The translations under genes and the position numbers were made by a program. DNA of 64,000 bases from an uncultured Agathobaculum sp. (GTDB lineage Bacteria > Bacillota > Clostridia > Oscillospirales > Butyricicoccaceae): the NCBI RefSeq assembly GCF_944380975.1, contig NZ_CALWJK010000004.1:1-64000 (forward strand), written 5' to 3'. The notes below the pieces were generated by a model that was not told the DNA's origin, ran no database searches, and was given only the letters and a program-made list of their open reading frames with translations. Below, in pieces: positions 53,104 to 62,552 of the stretch; position 1 is the first letter of the stretch, and every line of letters starts with the position of its first letter.

Positions 53104-53676
53104 TTGCCCATCCGTATCTTCATTGACCCGGGACACAACCCGACTGGCCCGAACACCGGCGCGGAAGGCAACGGCCTGCGCGAGCAGGACGTCAACTTTG
53201 AGGTCAGCATGTACCTTGCCGACTTGCTGCGCGCCGACCCGCGCTTTGCCGTGCGGCTGAGCCGCAATACCCCGACCGAGATCCTCGGTACGAGCAACGC
53301 GACCAGCCTTGCCATGCGCGTCAACATGGCCAACAGCTGGCCCGCGGATTACTTCATCAGCATCCACTGCAATTCCAACGTCAACCCCGCCATCAACGGC
53401 ACCGAGGTTTACGTCTATCAGCAGAATACGCAGCCCTACTGGCTGGCGCAGCATGTGCTGCAAGGCATTGTCAACCGTGTCGGCACCAAGGACAACGGCG
53501 TGCGGCTCAACCCCAGCCTGTTCGTACTGCGGCGCACCCGCATGCCCGCCATTCTGGTGGAACTGGCCTATCTGAGCAACGAAGCGGATGCCCAAAAGCT
53601 CAAGGATGATTCTTATGGCTTTGCGCAGGGCATCTATAACGGCCTGCTCAGTTATTTCGGATTCAGCCCGATGTAA
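53104..53676 (+). CDS. N-acetylmuramoyl-L-alanine amidase (Amidase_3)
   Basis: Cell-wall amidase of the CwlC/CwlD type, about 190 aa and made of the catalytic domain only. The zinc ligands are visible in IFIDPGHNPTGPNTGAEG (His), LREQDVNFEVSMYLADLL (Glu) and ISIHCNSNVNP (His), and ILVELAYLSNEADA holds the catalytic Glu. No signal peptide is seen. The TTG at 53104 is chosen because AGGAGGTGA precedes it at about 4-6 nt; an ATG at 53083 lies before this site. In sporeformers such short amidases often act in mother-cell lysis or cortex maturation. It is flanked by genes on the other strand. Confidence 0.9.
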   Translation: MPIRIFIDPGHNPTGPNTGAEGNGLREQDVNFEVSMYLADLLRADPRFAVRLSRNTPTEILGTSNATSLAMRVNMANSWPADYFISIHCNSNVNPAINGTEVYVYQQNTQPYWLAQHVLQGIVNRVGTKDNGVRLNPSLFVLRRTRMPAILVELAYLSNEADAQKLKDDSYGFAQGIYNGLLSYFGFSPM

Positions 53677-53680
53677 TCAA

Positions 53681-53710
53681 AAAAGGTCTTGCCCGAAGGC
53701 AAGACCTTTT
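53681..53710. terminator. Bidirectional terminator between the amidase and SDR genes
   Basis: Perfect 13-bp stem (AAAAGGTCTTGCC / GGCAAGACCTTTT) with loop CGAA, with T-runs on both strands. Confidence 0.88.
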
Positions 53711-53734
53711 TCTGTCTTTCCATTGATCCAGCGG

Positions 53735-54448
53735 TCAAAAGCCGCCAGTCACACCGAGCACCTGCCCCGTGATGAACGAAGCGCGCTCTGAGCAGAGATA
53801 CAATACGCTCTGTGCGACCTCATCCGCGGTGCCGATGCGCCCGAGCGGCGTCTCCGCCGCCAGTTCACGCATGGTTTCGCCGCTATGCATGGCATTCATA
53901 TCCGTTTCAATCACACCGGGTGCCACGCAGTTGACCCTGATGCCGCTCGGCCCGAATTCCTGCGCCAGCGACTTGGTGAGTCCAATCAGCGCCGCCTTGC
54001 TCACCGCATAATGGCTTTCGCAGGAGGCGCCCATCTGTCCCCAGATGGACGAAATCGTCACAATGCTGCCATGCTTTCGATGCAGCAGGTCAGGTAATGC
54101 CGCACGAATGGTGCGCACCGCTCCCATCAGATTGATATCCAGCATGCGCTGCCAATCCTCATCCGTGATATCCTGAAACATCTTTTGCTCGGCAATGCCT
54201 GCGTTGCAAACCACGGCATCCGGCGCGCCGAAATGCCCGCGCACCTCGCCAAACGCACGGCTGACCGCTTTATCGTCATGCAGGTCGGCGCACAGCGCCA
54301 AAGCCCCCGTTTGCTCCGCCATCGCACCGGCTGTTTCACGGCTGACCCGATAGGTAAATGCAACCTGCCAGCCCGCCGCAGCGAACGCACGCACACACGC
54401 TGCGCCGATGCCGCGCGAACCGCCGGTGATAAAAACCGTCTGCGCCAT
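53735..54448 (-). CDS. SDR family oxidoreductase (FabG-like)
   Basis: A 237-aa classical short-chain dehydrogenase. Visible are TGGSRGIGAACVRAFAAAG (NAD(P)-binding), VCNAGIAEQK, the catalytic Ser in VTISSIWGQMG and the Tyr-x-x-x-Lys in SHYAVSKAAL. It is most like beta-ketoacyl-ACP reductase, but there are no fatty-acid genes nearby, so it may be a paralogue of another substrate. Its ATG overlaps the pfkA stop by one base (TGATG), so the two are coupled. Confidence 0.9.
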   Translation of the reverse strand: MAQTVFITGGSRGIGAACVRAFAAAGWQVAFTYRVSRETAGAMAEQTGALALCADLHDDKAVSRAFGEVRGHFGAPDAVVCNAGIAEQKMFQDITDEDWQRMLDINLMGAVRTIRAALPDLLHRKHGSIVTISSIWGQMGASCESHYAVSKAALIGLTKSLAQEFGPSGIRVNCVAPGVIETDMNAMHSGETMRELAAETPLGRIGTADEVAQSVLYLCSERASFITGQVLGVTGGF

Positions 54449-55422
54449 CAGATCGCAACCGTCTGCTGCGCTTCAAACAGGCACTGGTTGAGGTCCTTAT
54501 CGCGGGACAAGCCTTCTTCAATATCCAGATCGGTGACCTGATTGTTGTCAAACACCACCACGCGATTGGTCTTTCCTTCCATCAGCGCACGCACCGCAGC
54601 ATAGCCCATGCGGGTCGCCATGACGCGGTCCTGTGCGGTCGGCGCACCGCCGCGCTGGATGTGGCCCAGAATGGTCACGCGGGTATCAATGCCCGTCGCC
54701 TCATGGATATGGTCGGCAACCTCCTGCGCAGAGCCATAGCCCTCTGCCACAATAATGATGTGGTGGTTGCGGCCTTTGATACGGCCAACACGCATTTTTT
54801 CCACGATATCGGTGTCAAAATCCAGCTTGCGCTCGGGCAGGCAGATCGCCGTTGCGCCGACTGCACAGCCGACATGCAGCGCCAAATGGCCTGCACGGCG
54901 TCCCATGACCTCGACAACCGAGCAGCGCTCATGCGACTGCATGGTATCACGCAGCTTGTCAATGCACTCGATCGCAGTGTTGCATGCTGTGTCAAAGCCA
55001 ATGGTATAATCCGTGCACACGATATCGTTATCGATCGTGCCGGGTACGCCGATGCACGGCACGCCCTTGCGGGAAAGCGCCTGCGCACCGCGGAACGTAC
55101 CGTCACCGCCGCAGCAGATCAATCCATCAATACCGAGATATTTGCAGGTGTCTGCCGCCTTTTGCAGACCCTCTTCGGTCATCATTTCCTTGCAGCGTGC
55201 GGTATACAGCATTGTGCCGCCACGGCGAATGATGCCATCCACGCTGCGCGCACCCATCTCAATGATATCGCCATTGATCAGGCCGCTGTAACCGCGGCGA
55301 ATGCCAAGCACGGAAATATCATAAGCGGATGCGGTTCGAACGACCGCACGAATCAATGCGTTCATACCGGGCGCGTCGCCGCCGCTGGTGAGTACGCCAA
55401 TTCTACGAATCTGCTTGTCCAT
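54448..55422 (-). CDS. pfkA: ATP-dependent 6-phosphofructokinase
   Basis: Makes fructose-1,6-bisphosphate. The 324-aa protein has the ATP-binding GVLTSGGDAPGMNALIRAVV, CCGGDGTFRGA, the catalytic GTIDNDIVCTD, and the allosteric/substrate segments MGRRAGHLALHVG and ILGHIQRGGAPTAQDR. GGDGT rather than GGDDT fits ATP- rather than PPi-dependent enzymes. GGGAGGCTC precedes the ATG. It lies 52 bp after dnaE, as in many Firmicutes. Confidence 0.97.
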   Translation of the reverse strand: MDKQIRRIGVLTSGGDAPGMNALIRAVVRTASAYDISVLGIRRGYSGLINGDIIEMGARSVDGIIRRGGTMLYTARCKEMMTEEGLQKAADTCKYLGIDGLICCGGDGTFRGAQALSRKGVPCIGVPGTIDNDIVCTDYTIGFDTACNTAIECIDKLRDTMQSHERCSVVEVMGRRAGHLALHVGCAVGATAICLPERKLDFDTDIVEKMRVGRIKGRNHHIIIVAEGYGSAQEVADHIHEATGIDTRVTILGHIQRGGAPTAQDRVMATRMGYAAVRALMEGKTNRVVVFDNNQVTDLDIEEGLSRDKDLNQCLFEAQQTVAI

Positions 55423-55474
55423 AATGAGCCTCCCTGTATCAAACCATAAAAAAAATTGGCCATAAAAATATGCT

Positions 55475-58400
55475 TTATTTTATTATAACATCCTCTTCGC
55501 CCAATAGGAAGCGTAATTTTTCCAGAAACGGCACATCCGGCTGACACCAGTATCGCCGCGCCGCAAGGGTTTTCTTTTTGGTATCCATCGGATACAGATA
55601 AACCGGCGTATCGCCAGGCTGTTTGACCAAAATCTCTTTGATCTGCGGCCATTCCTCGCTCTGCATGCTGTTGATGCGCAAATAAAGCTTTTGCGGTGCG
55701 ATGCGGGCCGCCTGCGCATCGGTATAAACCGACTGCTGCGGATGCTCACGCGACTGCATGCTGCTGACTGCCGCTTCGGTCAGCGGCTGCGCTTCGTTGA
55801 GCAAAATTTTTGGTGCTTCATCTTCGCGCGCATCGATTTTACCTGTCAGCAGCACCGCGCTGTCCTCGGTCAGATATGCACCGCACTGCTGGAGAGAGCG
55901 CGGGAATACCACCAGTTCGATCGCCGCCGATTCATCCTCCACCGTGACATACGCCATCATAGAGCCGTTTTTGGTGGATTTGAGCCGCACTGCCGTGATA
56001 ACACACGCCAAATGCACAGTCATACCGTCCTTATACTGCGGCTGCGCGCTCTCGCCGGACAAATCGTCAATGATTTGCCGCACCGAAGCCGCCTGCGCCC
56101 GCCGCGCCAAATCGCGGTATTCATCCATCGGATGCCCGGACAGGTACAGCCCAGTCGTTTCCTTTTCCATCGCAAGCAGTTCCCGCTTGGATACCTCCGG
56201 AATATTGGGCAAAGCGATCTGCGTATCCTGCACCTCGTCGTTGCCCATACCAAACAGATCCATCTGCCCTTCGATATTCTTTTTGCGGCTCTGCGCAATC
56301 GCATCCACCACCGCGCCCACGATTTGAATGAGCTGACTGCGGCGGTAGCCCATCGAATCAAATGCACCCGCTTTGATCAGACTTTCAAGTGCGCGGCGGT
56401 TCAGTTCGCGGTCGTACATGCGCTCGCAGAACTCCTGAAACGAGGAAAACAGCCCGCCCGTCTCTCGTTCTGCCACCAGCTGCTTCATAAACGAACGGCC
56501 CACGCCTTTGACTGCGGCAAGACCGAAGCGAATATCGCGCCCGGAAACCGAAAATCCGTCAAACGACTCGTTCACGTCCGGCGGCAGCACGGAAATGCCC
56601 ATTTCGCGCGCGGCCTGAATATATTCCGAGATCTTGTCCGAAGAATCCAGTACGCTGGTCAGCAGCGCCGCCATATATTCGCGCGGATAATGGCATTTGA
56701 GATACGCCGTGCGGAAAGAAACCACCGCATAACACACCGCATGCGCTTTGTTGAAGGCGTAGTTGGCGAAATCCATGATCTCGTCGAACAAACTTGCCGC
56801 AACAGCTTCCGGCACACCGCGTTTCACCGCGCCGTCAATGCCGAGCTCCGCATTGCCGTGGATAAAGTTGACGCGCTCTTTTTCCAGCTCCTTCATCTTC
56901 TTTTTGCTCATTGCACGGCGCACCATGTCCGCCTTGCCGAGCGAATAGCCTGCTAAGCTTTGGAATACCTGCATGACCTGTTCCTGATAAATCATGCAGC
57001 CATAGGTAACGCCAAGAATCGGCTCGAGCAGCGGATGCTTATACGTCACCTTTTCCGGATGATGGCGGCACTCGATATAACGTGGGATGGACTGCATCGG
57101 CCCCGGACGGTAAAGCGCCACGACTGCGGTGATATCCTCAATCGACTCCGGCTGCAGACCGGTGACGACATTGGTGATGCCCGCGCTTTCCAGCTGGAAC
57201 ACGCCCATCGTTGAGCCGCGCCCCAGCATTTCATAGGTGGCCTTGTCATTCATGTCCACCTTTTCGATATTGAAATCCGGCACATGGCGGCGGATCATCT
57301 TTTCCGCGTCCGCAATGACCGTCAGGTTGCGCAGACCGAGAAAATCCATTTTCAGCAGTCCCAGCTCTTCGAGCGTGGTCATGGTAAACTGTGTGACCAT
57401 CTGCTCGTCGTTACGCGCGAGCGGCACATAGGTGTCAACCGGGTCTTTGGTGATGACTACGCCCGCCGCGTGCGTGGAAGCATGGCGCGGCATGCCCTCG
57501 AGCGCGCGCGCCGTGTCGATCAGCTCGCGCACCTGCGGCTTCTCATCATACATTTTTTTCAGTTCCGGGTTGACCGCAAGCGCCTTGTCGATTGTGATGT
57601 GCAGTTCGTTCGGTACCTGCTTGGCAACCACGTCGACTTCGTTATACGGGATATTGAGCGCACGACCGACATCGCGGATCGCACCGCGCGCCGCCATCGT
57701 ACCAAAGGTCACGATCTGCGCCACGCGATCCTTGCCATACTTATTGGTGACGTACTCAATCACTTCCGGGCGGCGCACATAGCAGAAGTCCACGTCGATA
57801 TCCGGCATGGATACGCGCTCCGGATTCAAGAATCGTTCGAAGTAGAGCGAATAGTGGATGGGGTCAAGGTCGGTGATGCCCAGGCAGTACGATACGATCG
57901 AACCGGCTGCCGAACCACGTCCCGGCCCGACCGGAATCCCCTGCCGTTTGGCATAGCCGATAAAGTCGGAAACGATCAGGAAGTAATCAACAAAGCCCAT
58001 CTGGGTAATCATGTCGATTTCATACTGCAAGCGCGCCCGCACCGTGCCGTCGTCCTTCGGATAGCGCACGGCAAAGCCCTCATCACATAGCTTTTGCAGG
58101 TATTGCAGGGCAGTATACCCTTGCGGCACGTCAAATTCCGGCAAGTGATATTTGCCGAACTCAAATTCGACCTGACAACGCTCGGCAATTTTCACCGTAT
58201 TGGCAAGCGCTTCGGGGTGATTCGGGAACAATGCGGCCATCTCGTCCGCATCCTTGATATAGAACTCCTCGGTCTCAAACTTCATGCGCGTGGGGTCGTC
58301 CACCGTCTTTCCCATCTGGATGGACATAAGGACATCCTGAATACGCGCGTCCTTTCGAGTCAGATAATGCGCGTCGTTGGTCGCAACCAGACCGATGTTC

Positions 58401-58990
58401 AGTTCTTCGGCCAGCTGGAACAAGCCTTCGTTGACCTTTTTCTGAATTTCAATTCCGTGATCCTGCACTTCCAGATAAAAATGGTCACGGTCAAAGATTT
58501 CCAGAAACTGCTCGCAAAGTTCATAGGCGCCATCCATATCGCCCTCTGCCAGCGCACGAGGAATCACGCCCGCAAGGCAGGCAGACAGGCAGATCAACCC
58601 CTCGCTATGCTGTCGCAGCAGTTCCATGTCAATGCGTGGCTTCATATAGAATCCTTCGGCAAAGCCCAGCGACACCATGTGAATGAGGTTGCGGTAACCG
58701 GTCATATTTTCGCACAGTAAAATCAGATGGCTGTGCCATTCCCCGTTCACATAGCTGCGGTCGAACCGTGAATGCGGCGCAAGGTACACCTCACATCCAA
58801 TCACCGGATGCACGCCCTTGGCCTTGCATGCCCGGTAAAAGTCGATCACGCCGTACATCACGCCGTGATCGGTCAGTGCGCACGCGGACTGTCCCAGCGC
58901 TGCCACACGGTCGACCAGACCTTCGATGCGGCATGCACCATCCAGCAGACTGTATTCACTATGCACATGCAAATGCGCAAATGGTACCAT
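55475..58990 (-). CDS. dnaE: DNA polymerase III subunit alpha (DnaE)
   Basis: A 1171-aa replicative polymerase subunit of the DnaE1 type. The N-terminal PHP domain begins FAHLHVHSEYSLLDGAC and has HGVMYGVIDFY. The polymerase core has GPGRGSAAGSIVSYCLGIT and the catalytic PDIDVDF. Next are the thumb and fingers regions, a helix-hairpin-helix part, and an OB-fold with MTVHLACVITAVRLKSTKNG. No exonuclease domain is present, as expected. Its ATG abuts the whiA stop codon (TAAATG). Clostridia usually also have PolC, which is not in the window. Confidence 0.97.
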   Translation of the reverse strand: MVPFAHLHVHSEYSLLDGACRIEGLVDRVAALGQSACALTDHGVMYGVIDFYRACKAKGVHPVIGCEVYLAPHSRFDRSYVNGEWHSHLILLCENMTGYRNLIHMVSLGFAEGFYMKPRIDMELLRQHSEGLICLSACLAGVIPRALAEGDMDGAYELCEQFLEIFDRDHFYLEVQDHGIEIQKKVNEGLFQLAEELNIGLVATNDAHYLTRKDARIQDVLMSIQMGKTVDDPTRMKFETEEFYIKDADEMAALFPNHPEALANTVKIAERCQVEFEFGKYHLPEFDVPQGYTALQYLQKLCDEGFAVRYPKDDGTVRARLQYEIDMITQMGFVDYFLIVSDFIGYAKRQGIPVGPGRGSAAGSIVSYCLGITDLDPIHYSLYFERFLNPERVSMPDIDVDFCYVRRPEVIEYVTNKYGKDRVAQIVTFGTMAARGAIRDVGRALNIPYNEVDVVAKQVPNELHITIDKALAVNPELKKMYDEKPQVRELIDTARALEGMPRHASTHAAGVVITKDPVDTYVPLARNDEQMVTQFTMTTLEELGLLKMDFLGLRNLTVIADAEKMIRRHVPDFNIEKVDMNDKATYEMLGRGSTMGVFQLESAGITNVVTGLQPESIEDITAVVALYRPGPMQSIPRYIECRHHPEKVTYKHPLLEPILGVTYGCMIYQEQVMQVFQSLAGYSLGKADMVRRAMSKKKMKELEKERVNFIHGNAELGIDGAVKRGVPEAVAASLFDEIMDFANYAFNKAHAVCYAVVSFRTAYLKCHYPREYMAALLTSVLDSSDKISEYIQAAREMGISVLPPDVNESFDGFSVSGRDIRFGLAAVKGVGRSFMKQLVAERETGGLFSSFQEFCERMYDRELNRRALESLIKAGAFDSMGYRRSQLIQIVGAVVDAIAQSRKKNIEGQMDLFGMGNDEVQDTQIALPNIPEVSKRELLAMEKETTGLYLSGHPMDEYRDLARRAQAASVRQIIDDLSGESAQPQYKDGMTVHLACVITAVRLKSTKNGSMMAYVTVEDESAAIELVVFPRSLQQCGAYLTEDSAVLLTGKIDAREDEAPKILLNEAQPLTEAAVSSMQSREHPQQSVYTDAQAARIAPQKLYLRINSMQSEEWPQIKEILVKQPGDTPVYLYPMDTKKKTLAARRYWCQPDVPFLEKLRFLLGEEDVIIK

Positions 58991-59884
58991 TTAGTCCTCC
59001 TTTGACGCAAATTCAGTGATCTTTTTCAAACGGTGGCTCAGCCCCGGCTTGGAGATCGGCGGATCGAACCGCTGCGCCAGCTCTGCCAGCGTATCGGTCG
59101 GATAGTCGAGCCGGAGACGCACAGTTTCCCGCAGATTCTCCGGAAATGCCTCTTCGCCGCGCGTGTCAAGCACAGCCCGAATCGCTGCGATCTGCCGCGC
59201 TGCCGCGTCCGCTGTCTTGACAAGATTGGCTGTCTCGCAATTGACCTGTCGGTTGATGGTGTTACGCAGATTTTTCTCCACTTTGGCCTCCATCAGCGCC
59301 ATCGCCGCATGCGGCGCGCCGATGCGCGTGAGAAAATCCTCCACACTTGCGCTGTCCTTGAAGTACAGCAAGCAGCTGCCGCTGCGATGCGCAAGCTTCG
59401 GGGACAGCCCCAAGTCCAGCAGCAGGCTGGTTTCCTCTCCGGCAAGGCTCTGGTGACCGCTTTTCAGCTCCAGATGACTTTTCTTGTCCGGCCCTGCCAC
59501 TGTGCCCGCCATCAGGAACGCGCCGCGCAGAAAGGATGCTAAGCAGCAGTCCTCCTCCAGTTCGTTTCGGTTCAGATGGTATGTCACATGGCTTTTCCGG
59601 TCATAGCCCAGCACGTCAAAAATGCGTCCGATCTGTGTAGACTGATCGAGCACGATCTGATACTTTCTGCCCTGATGCTGCGGCTCACACACGACAAAAA
59701 ACGCGCGCTGCAGCAAAGCCTGCAAGCGGCGCGCGACCACAGCGTTTTCTGTGGACAAACGGATTTCCCGATGGGAGAAAACCGTTGCATGGAGCAATGC
59801 GCCGTAAGCCTCCGCCCGCGTGCAGCATGCACGCTGCATCGACACACGGCACAGCTCATTTTTTACCTCGGTTGAAAAGGACAT
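58991..59884 (-). CDS. whiA: DNA-binding protein WhiA
   Basis: A 297-aa sporulation/division regulator. It has an N-terminal LAGLIDADG-like fold (FLRGAFLMAGTVAGPDKKSH replaces the endonuclease motif) and a C-terminal helix-turn-helix (LAELAQRFDPPISKPGLSHR). Length is typical. It follows rapZ by 23 bp and its stop abuts the dnaE start, forming murB-rapZ-whiA-dnaE. In Firmicutes WhiA affects cell division and chromosome segregation. Confidence 0.95.
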   Translation of the reverse strand: MSFSTEVKNELCRVSMQRACCTRAEAYGALLHATVFSHREIRLSTENAVVARRLQALLQRAFFVVCEPQHQGRKYQIVLDQSTQIGRIFDVLGYDRKSHVTYHLNRNELEEDCCLASFLRGAFLMAGTVAGPDKKSHLELKSGHQSLAGEETSLLLDLGLSPKLAHRSGSCLLYFKDSASVEDFLTRIGAPHAAMALMEAKVEKNLRNTINRQVNCETANLVKTADAAARQIAAIRAVLDTRGEEAFPENLRETVRLRLDYPTDTLAELAQRFDPPISKPGLSHRLKKITEFASKED

Positions 59885-59907
59885 CTCTGCTCCCTATTTT
59901 TCTTTGT

Positions 59908-60765
59908 TTATCTCTGATAATCGCGGTGCATGGTGACCACACCATAATCATGTCCACGCAGATGCCCACTGAGCGCTTCTGCAATGGCGACTGAGCGGTG
60001 TTTTCCGCCCGTGCAGCCGATACCGATGATGACATTGGACTTTCCCTCTGCCATATAGCGCGGCAGCAGAAAGTCAATCATGCTGGTCAAATGGCCCATC
60101 AGCGCATCGGCTGTGCCGCCTTGGAACACATAATCCCGCACATCCGGGTCGGTTCCGTTTTTCTCGCGCAGGCTCATTTCATAATACGGGTTGGGCAGGA
60201 AACGCACGTCAAACACCAGATCGGACTCCGGCGGGATACCATACTTAAACCCGAACGACTGCACGATCACCTCGAACGCACCGCTGCCCTCCGCACCGGA
60301 AAACAAGGTCAGCAGGCGCTCACGCAGACCGGCAGCGGACAGACCGGTCGTATCGACCACAAAATCCGCACGGTTGCGCAGCGCTGCCAGCATATTGCGT
60401 TCTCTTTCGATCGCCGCAGTCATGGGCACGCCTTTTTCCATCAGCGGATGCTTGCGGCGCGTCTCTTTGAAGCGCCGGATCAGCGTCGGCGTATCCGTAT
60501 CCAAAAACAGGATGCGATAATCGCAGCCCATGGTTTTGATCGAATCAAGCGAATCAAACAGCTGCTGAAAATCACCGCCTGCACGCACATCGGTCACCAG
60601 TGCGACCCGCTCATATCGTTCGGTTGCCGCAAGGCAGATCTCCGCAAAGCGCGGGATCAGCGCAATCGGCAGATTATCCACGCAGTAGTAGCCCAGATCC
60701 TCAAATGTGGCTACAGCACGGCTCTTGCCCGCGCCCGACATACCCGAAACAATTAAAAAATACAT
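59908..60765 (-). CDS. rapZ: RNase adapter RapZ / nucleotide-binding YvcJ family
   Basis: A 285-aa P-loop protein. The Walker A motif is GMSGAGKSRA at residues 8-17, the family region DVRAGGDFQQLF follows, and the C-terminal domain has FGFKYGIPPESDLVFDVRFL and GIGCTGGKHRSV. In E. coli it guides glmZ RNA decay; in B. subtilis YvcJ is a GTPase/ATPase linked to competence. The ATG at 60765 is 9 nt after AAGGGGG; the ATG at 60774 directly abuts that site. It lies between murB and whiA. Confidence 0.95.
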   Translation of the reverse strand: MYFLIVSGMSGAGKSRAVATFEDLGYYCVDNLPIALIPRFAEICLAATERYERVALVTDVRAGGDFQQLFDSLDSIKTMGCDYRILFLDTDTPTLIRRFKETRRKHPLMEKGVPMTAAIERERNMLAALRNRADFVVDTTGLSAAGLRERLLTLFSGAEGSGAFEVIVQSFGFKYGIPPESDLVFDVRFLPNPYYEMSLREKNGTDPDVRDYVFQGGTADALMGHLTSMIDFLLPRYMAEGKSNVIIGIGCTGGKHRSVAIAEALSGHLRGHDYGVVTMHRDYQR

Positions 60766-60796
60766 TGATGCCATCCCCCTTGTCCGGCAAAGCGCT

Positions 60797-61711
60797 TTAG
60801 CGAACGATGCGAACCTCACATTCCAAATCCACACCGAACCGCTCGCGCACACGCTGCTGCACCAGCTCGATCAGACGCAGCATTTCATCGCAGGTCGCGC
60901 CGCCGCGGTTGATGAGAAAACCGGCGTGCTTTTCCGAAACCTGCGCCGCGCCGACCGAGACTCCTTTCAATCCCGCGTCCTCGATCAGTCTTCCGGCGAA
61001 ATATCCTTCCGGCCGTTTGAAGGTCGAACCAGCAGACGGGAAATTCAGCGGCTGCTTATCCCGCCGGCGCTGTGCAAAGTCATTCATCTTATCCAAAATT
61101 GCCGCCGGATCACCCGGCTGCAACCGCATTGTCGTGCGGACAACCGTCCAATCCGGATGCGCGCGGAATGCGCTGTTGCGGTAGCCGAAGCAATGTTCCT
61201 CGCCTGTCAGCGTGTGCAGGTTACCCTCGCCGTCCAGATACTCGGTCTTTTCCACAATGCCGGCCATCTGACCGTCATACGCACCGGCGTTCATGAACAC
61301 TGCGCCGCCTACGCTGCCCGGAATACCGCCGGAAAACTCCGCACCGGTCAAACCTGCACGCTGTGCGCGCCGCGCCACGCGGGCCAGCAAAGCACCCGCC
61401 TGCGCCACCAACGTGCCATCCTCGCCTGCACGCACATCATCCATCTCGGTCGTGCAGATCACCGCACCGCGATATCCCGCATCCGAAACCAGCATGTTGG
61501 AACCGTTGCCAAGCACCAGCAGCGGTACCCCGCAGTTCCGAAGCACCTTGAGCGCCCCTGCCAACTGCTCCAACGTTTTCGGTATCACAAACAAATCAGC
61601 AGGACCGCCGATGGCAAAGGTTGTATGGCGGCTCATCGGCTCATTTGACACAATTTCTATTTCCGGAACGGCAGTGCGCAGCTCTGCCATGCATGCATTG
61701 CTATTTCCCAT
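60797..61711 (-). CDS. murB: UDP-N-acetylenolpyruvoylglucosamine reductase
   Basis: FAD enzyme making UDP-N-acetylmuramate. The 304-aa protein is of the short type IIb. Visible are NEPMSRHTTFAIGGPADLFV, VLGNGSNMLVSDAGYRGAVI, GIPGSVGGAVFMNAGAYDGQ and the catalytic Ser region FPSAGSTFKRPEGYFAGRLI. The ATG at 61711 is 5 nt after GGAGG. It opens the leftward murB-rapZ-whiA-dnaE run and has a promoter at 61828. Confidence 0.96.
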   Translation of the reverse strand: MGNSNACMAELRTAVPEIEIVSNEPMSRHTTFAIGGPADLFVIPKTLEQLAGALKVLRNCGVPLLVLGNGSNMLVSDAGYRGAVICTTEMDDVRAGEDGTLVAQAGALLARVARRAQRAGLTGAEFSGGIPGSVGGAVFMNAGAYDGQMAGIVEKTEYLDGEGNLHTLTGEEHCFGYRNSAFRAHPDWTVVRTTMRLQPGDPAAILDKMNDFAQRRRDKQPLNFPSAGSTFKRPEGYFAGRLIEDAGLKGVSVGAAQVSEKHAGFLINRGGATCDEMLRLIELVQQRVRERFGVDLECEVRIVR

Positions 61712-61827
61712 GTTATCCTCCATTATTCTGACCAGTATGTCTACACAGTATGATGCCGCAGCGGCTGGCCGATGCTTTCTTTTGCATCCGCGCCGCACAG
61801 CAGCAGTATTGTTTCTTGTTCGCAAGT

Positions 61828-61856
61828 ATTATACCAAATACAGACGCAAAGTGCAA
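61828..61856 (-). promoter_or_regulatory. SigA-type promoter of murB-rapZ-whiA-dnaE
   Basis: On the minus strand TTGCAC (61851-61856), 17-bp spacer, extended -10 TGG-TATAAT (61828-61833). The leader to murB is about 110 nt. Confidence 0.7.
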
Positions 61857-61857
61857 A

Positions 61858-61885
61858 TCAAAGGCACCCCGAAGGGTGCCTTTTT
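61858..61885. terminator. Stem-loop after the lipoprotein gene
   Basis: AAAGGCACCC / GGGTGCCTTTTTT with a short CGAA loop. The T-run is strong on the plus strand and weaker on the minus strand (TTTG), where it would end the lipoprotein transcript just before the murB promoter. Confidence 0.65.
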
Positions 61886-61906
61886 TGATCTGCTATAAAA
61901 TGAATG

Positions 61907-62416
61907 TTACGATGCGCTTGCCGACTGCAGCAGGCTTGCACCTTCCGCCATATCGGTCATAGCCGCTTCCAGCTGCTCACCCATCTGCGTGGTCAACTCG
62001 GACAGCTTGGTCTGATCGGTCTCTTCCGTCATTGCAGCAACGGTATCAATAAACTCGATCAGAGACTGGCAGCCGGACTGGAGTTTTTCATGTGCATCCG
62101 CATAGGCTTCCGGCGGGGTGATGGCAATGAAATCATTCAGAGAGGTCTTCATCGCCTCGAGTGCTTCCTTGGCCGCTTCCGGATCGGTTGCAACCGAGCT
62201 TGCGCTGCTCTGGATCTCGCTCATCTCCGTGCTCAGATCCTCAACCGCCTGCTGGTACTCCTCCTCGGTCAGGGCAGTGGATGCCGCTTCACCAGTTTCG
62301 CCGGTCTCGCCACCGCTGTTAGCCGCATCGTTTCCGCCGCCGCAGGCCGCCAGGGACAATGCCATGGCCGCTGCGAGCAATGCCGCCAACAAACGCTTGG
62401 TCATATTCTTCTTCAT
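61907..62416 (-). CDS. Small lipoprotein of unknown function
   Basis: A 169-aa lipoprotein: basic N-terminus KKNMTKRLL, hydrophobic core, lipobox LAAC, then an acidic Gly/Asn/Glu linker with a GET repeat. The mature part is mainly predicted alpha-helical (EEYQQAVEDLSTEMSEIQSS, EALEAMKTSLNDFIAITPP), like a four-helix bundle. The family is not recognised. It has its own promoter at 62461 and stands alone between gpsA and murB. Confidence 0.75.
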   Translation of the reverse strand: MKKNMTKRLLAALLAAAMALSLAACGGGNDAANSGGETGETGEAASTALTEEEYQQAVEDLSTEMSEIQSSASSVATDPEAAKEALEAMKTSLNDFIAITPPEAYADAHEKLQSGCQSLIEFIDTVAAMTEETDQTKLSELTTQMGEQLEAAMTDMAEGASLLQSASAS

Positions 62417-62460
62417 ACTGTGTCTCTCCTTACCTTATTTTTTCAAGACTGTATAAAGCA

Positions 62461-62489
62461 TTATAGCGGAAAGACACCAAAATGTAAAG
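62461..62489 (-). promoter_or_regulatory. SigA-type promoter of the lipoprotein gene
   Basis: On the minus strand TTTACA (62484-62489), 17-bp spacer, TATAAT (62461-62466), about 45 bp before the ATG. Confidence 0.7.
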
Positions 62490-62552
62490 ACATATCTGAA
62501 CAGTAGAAAACGATCTTACCAGAAATTTCTTATGCAGTTTACCTATTAAGTT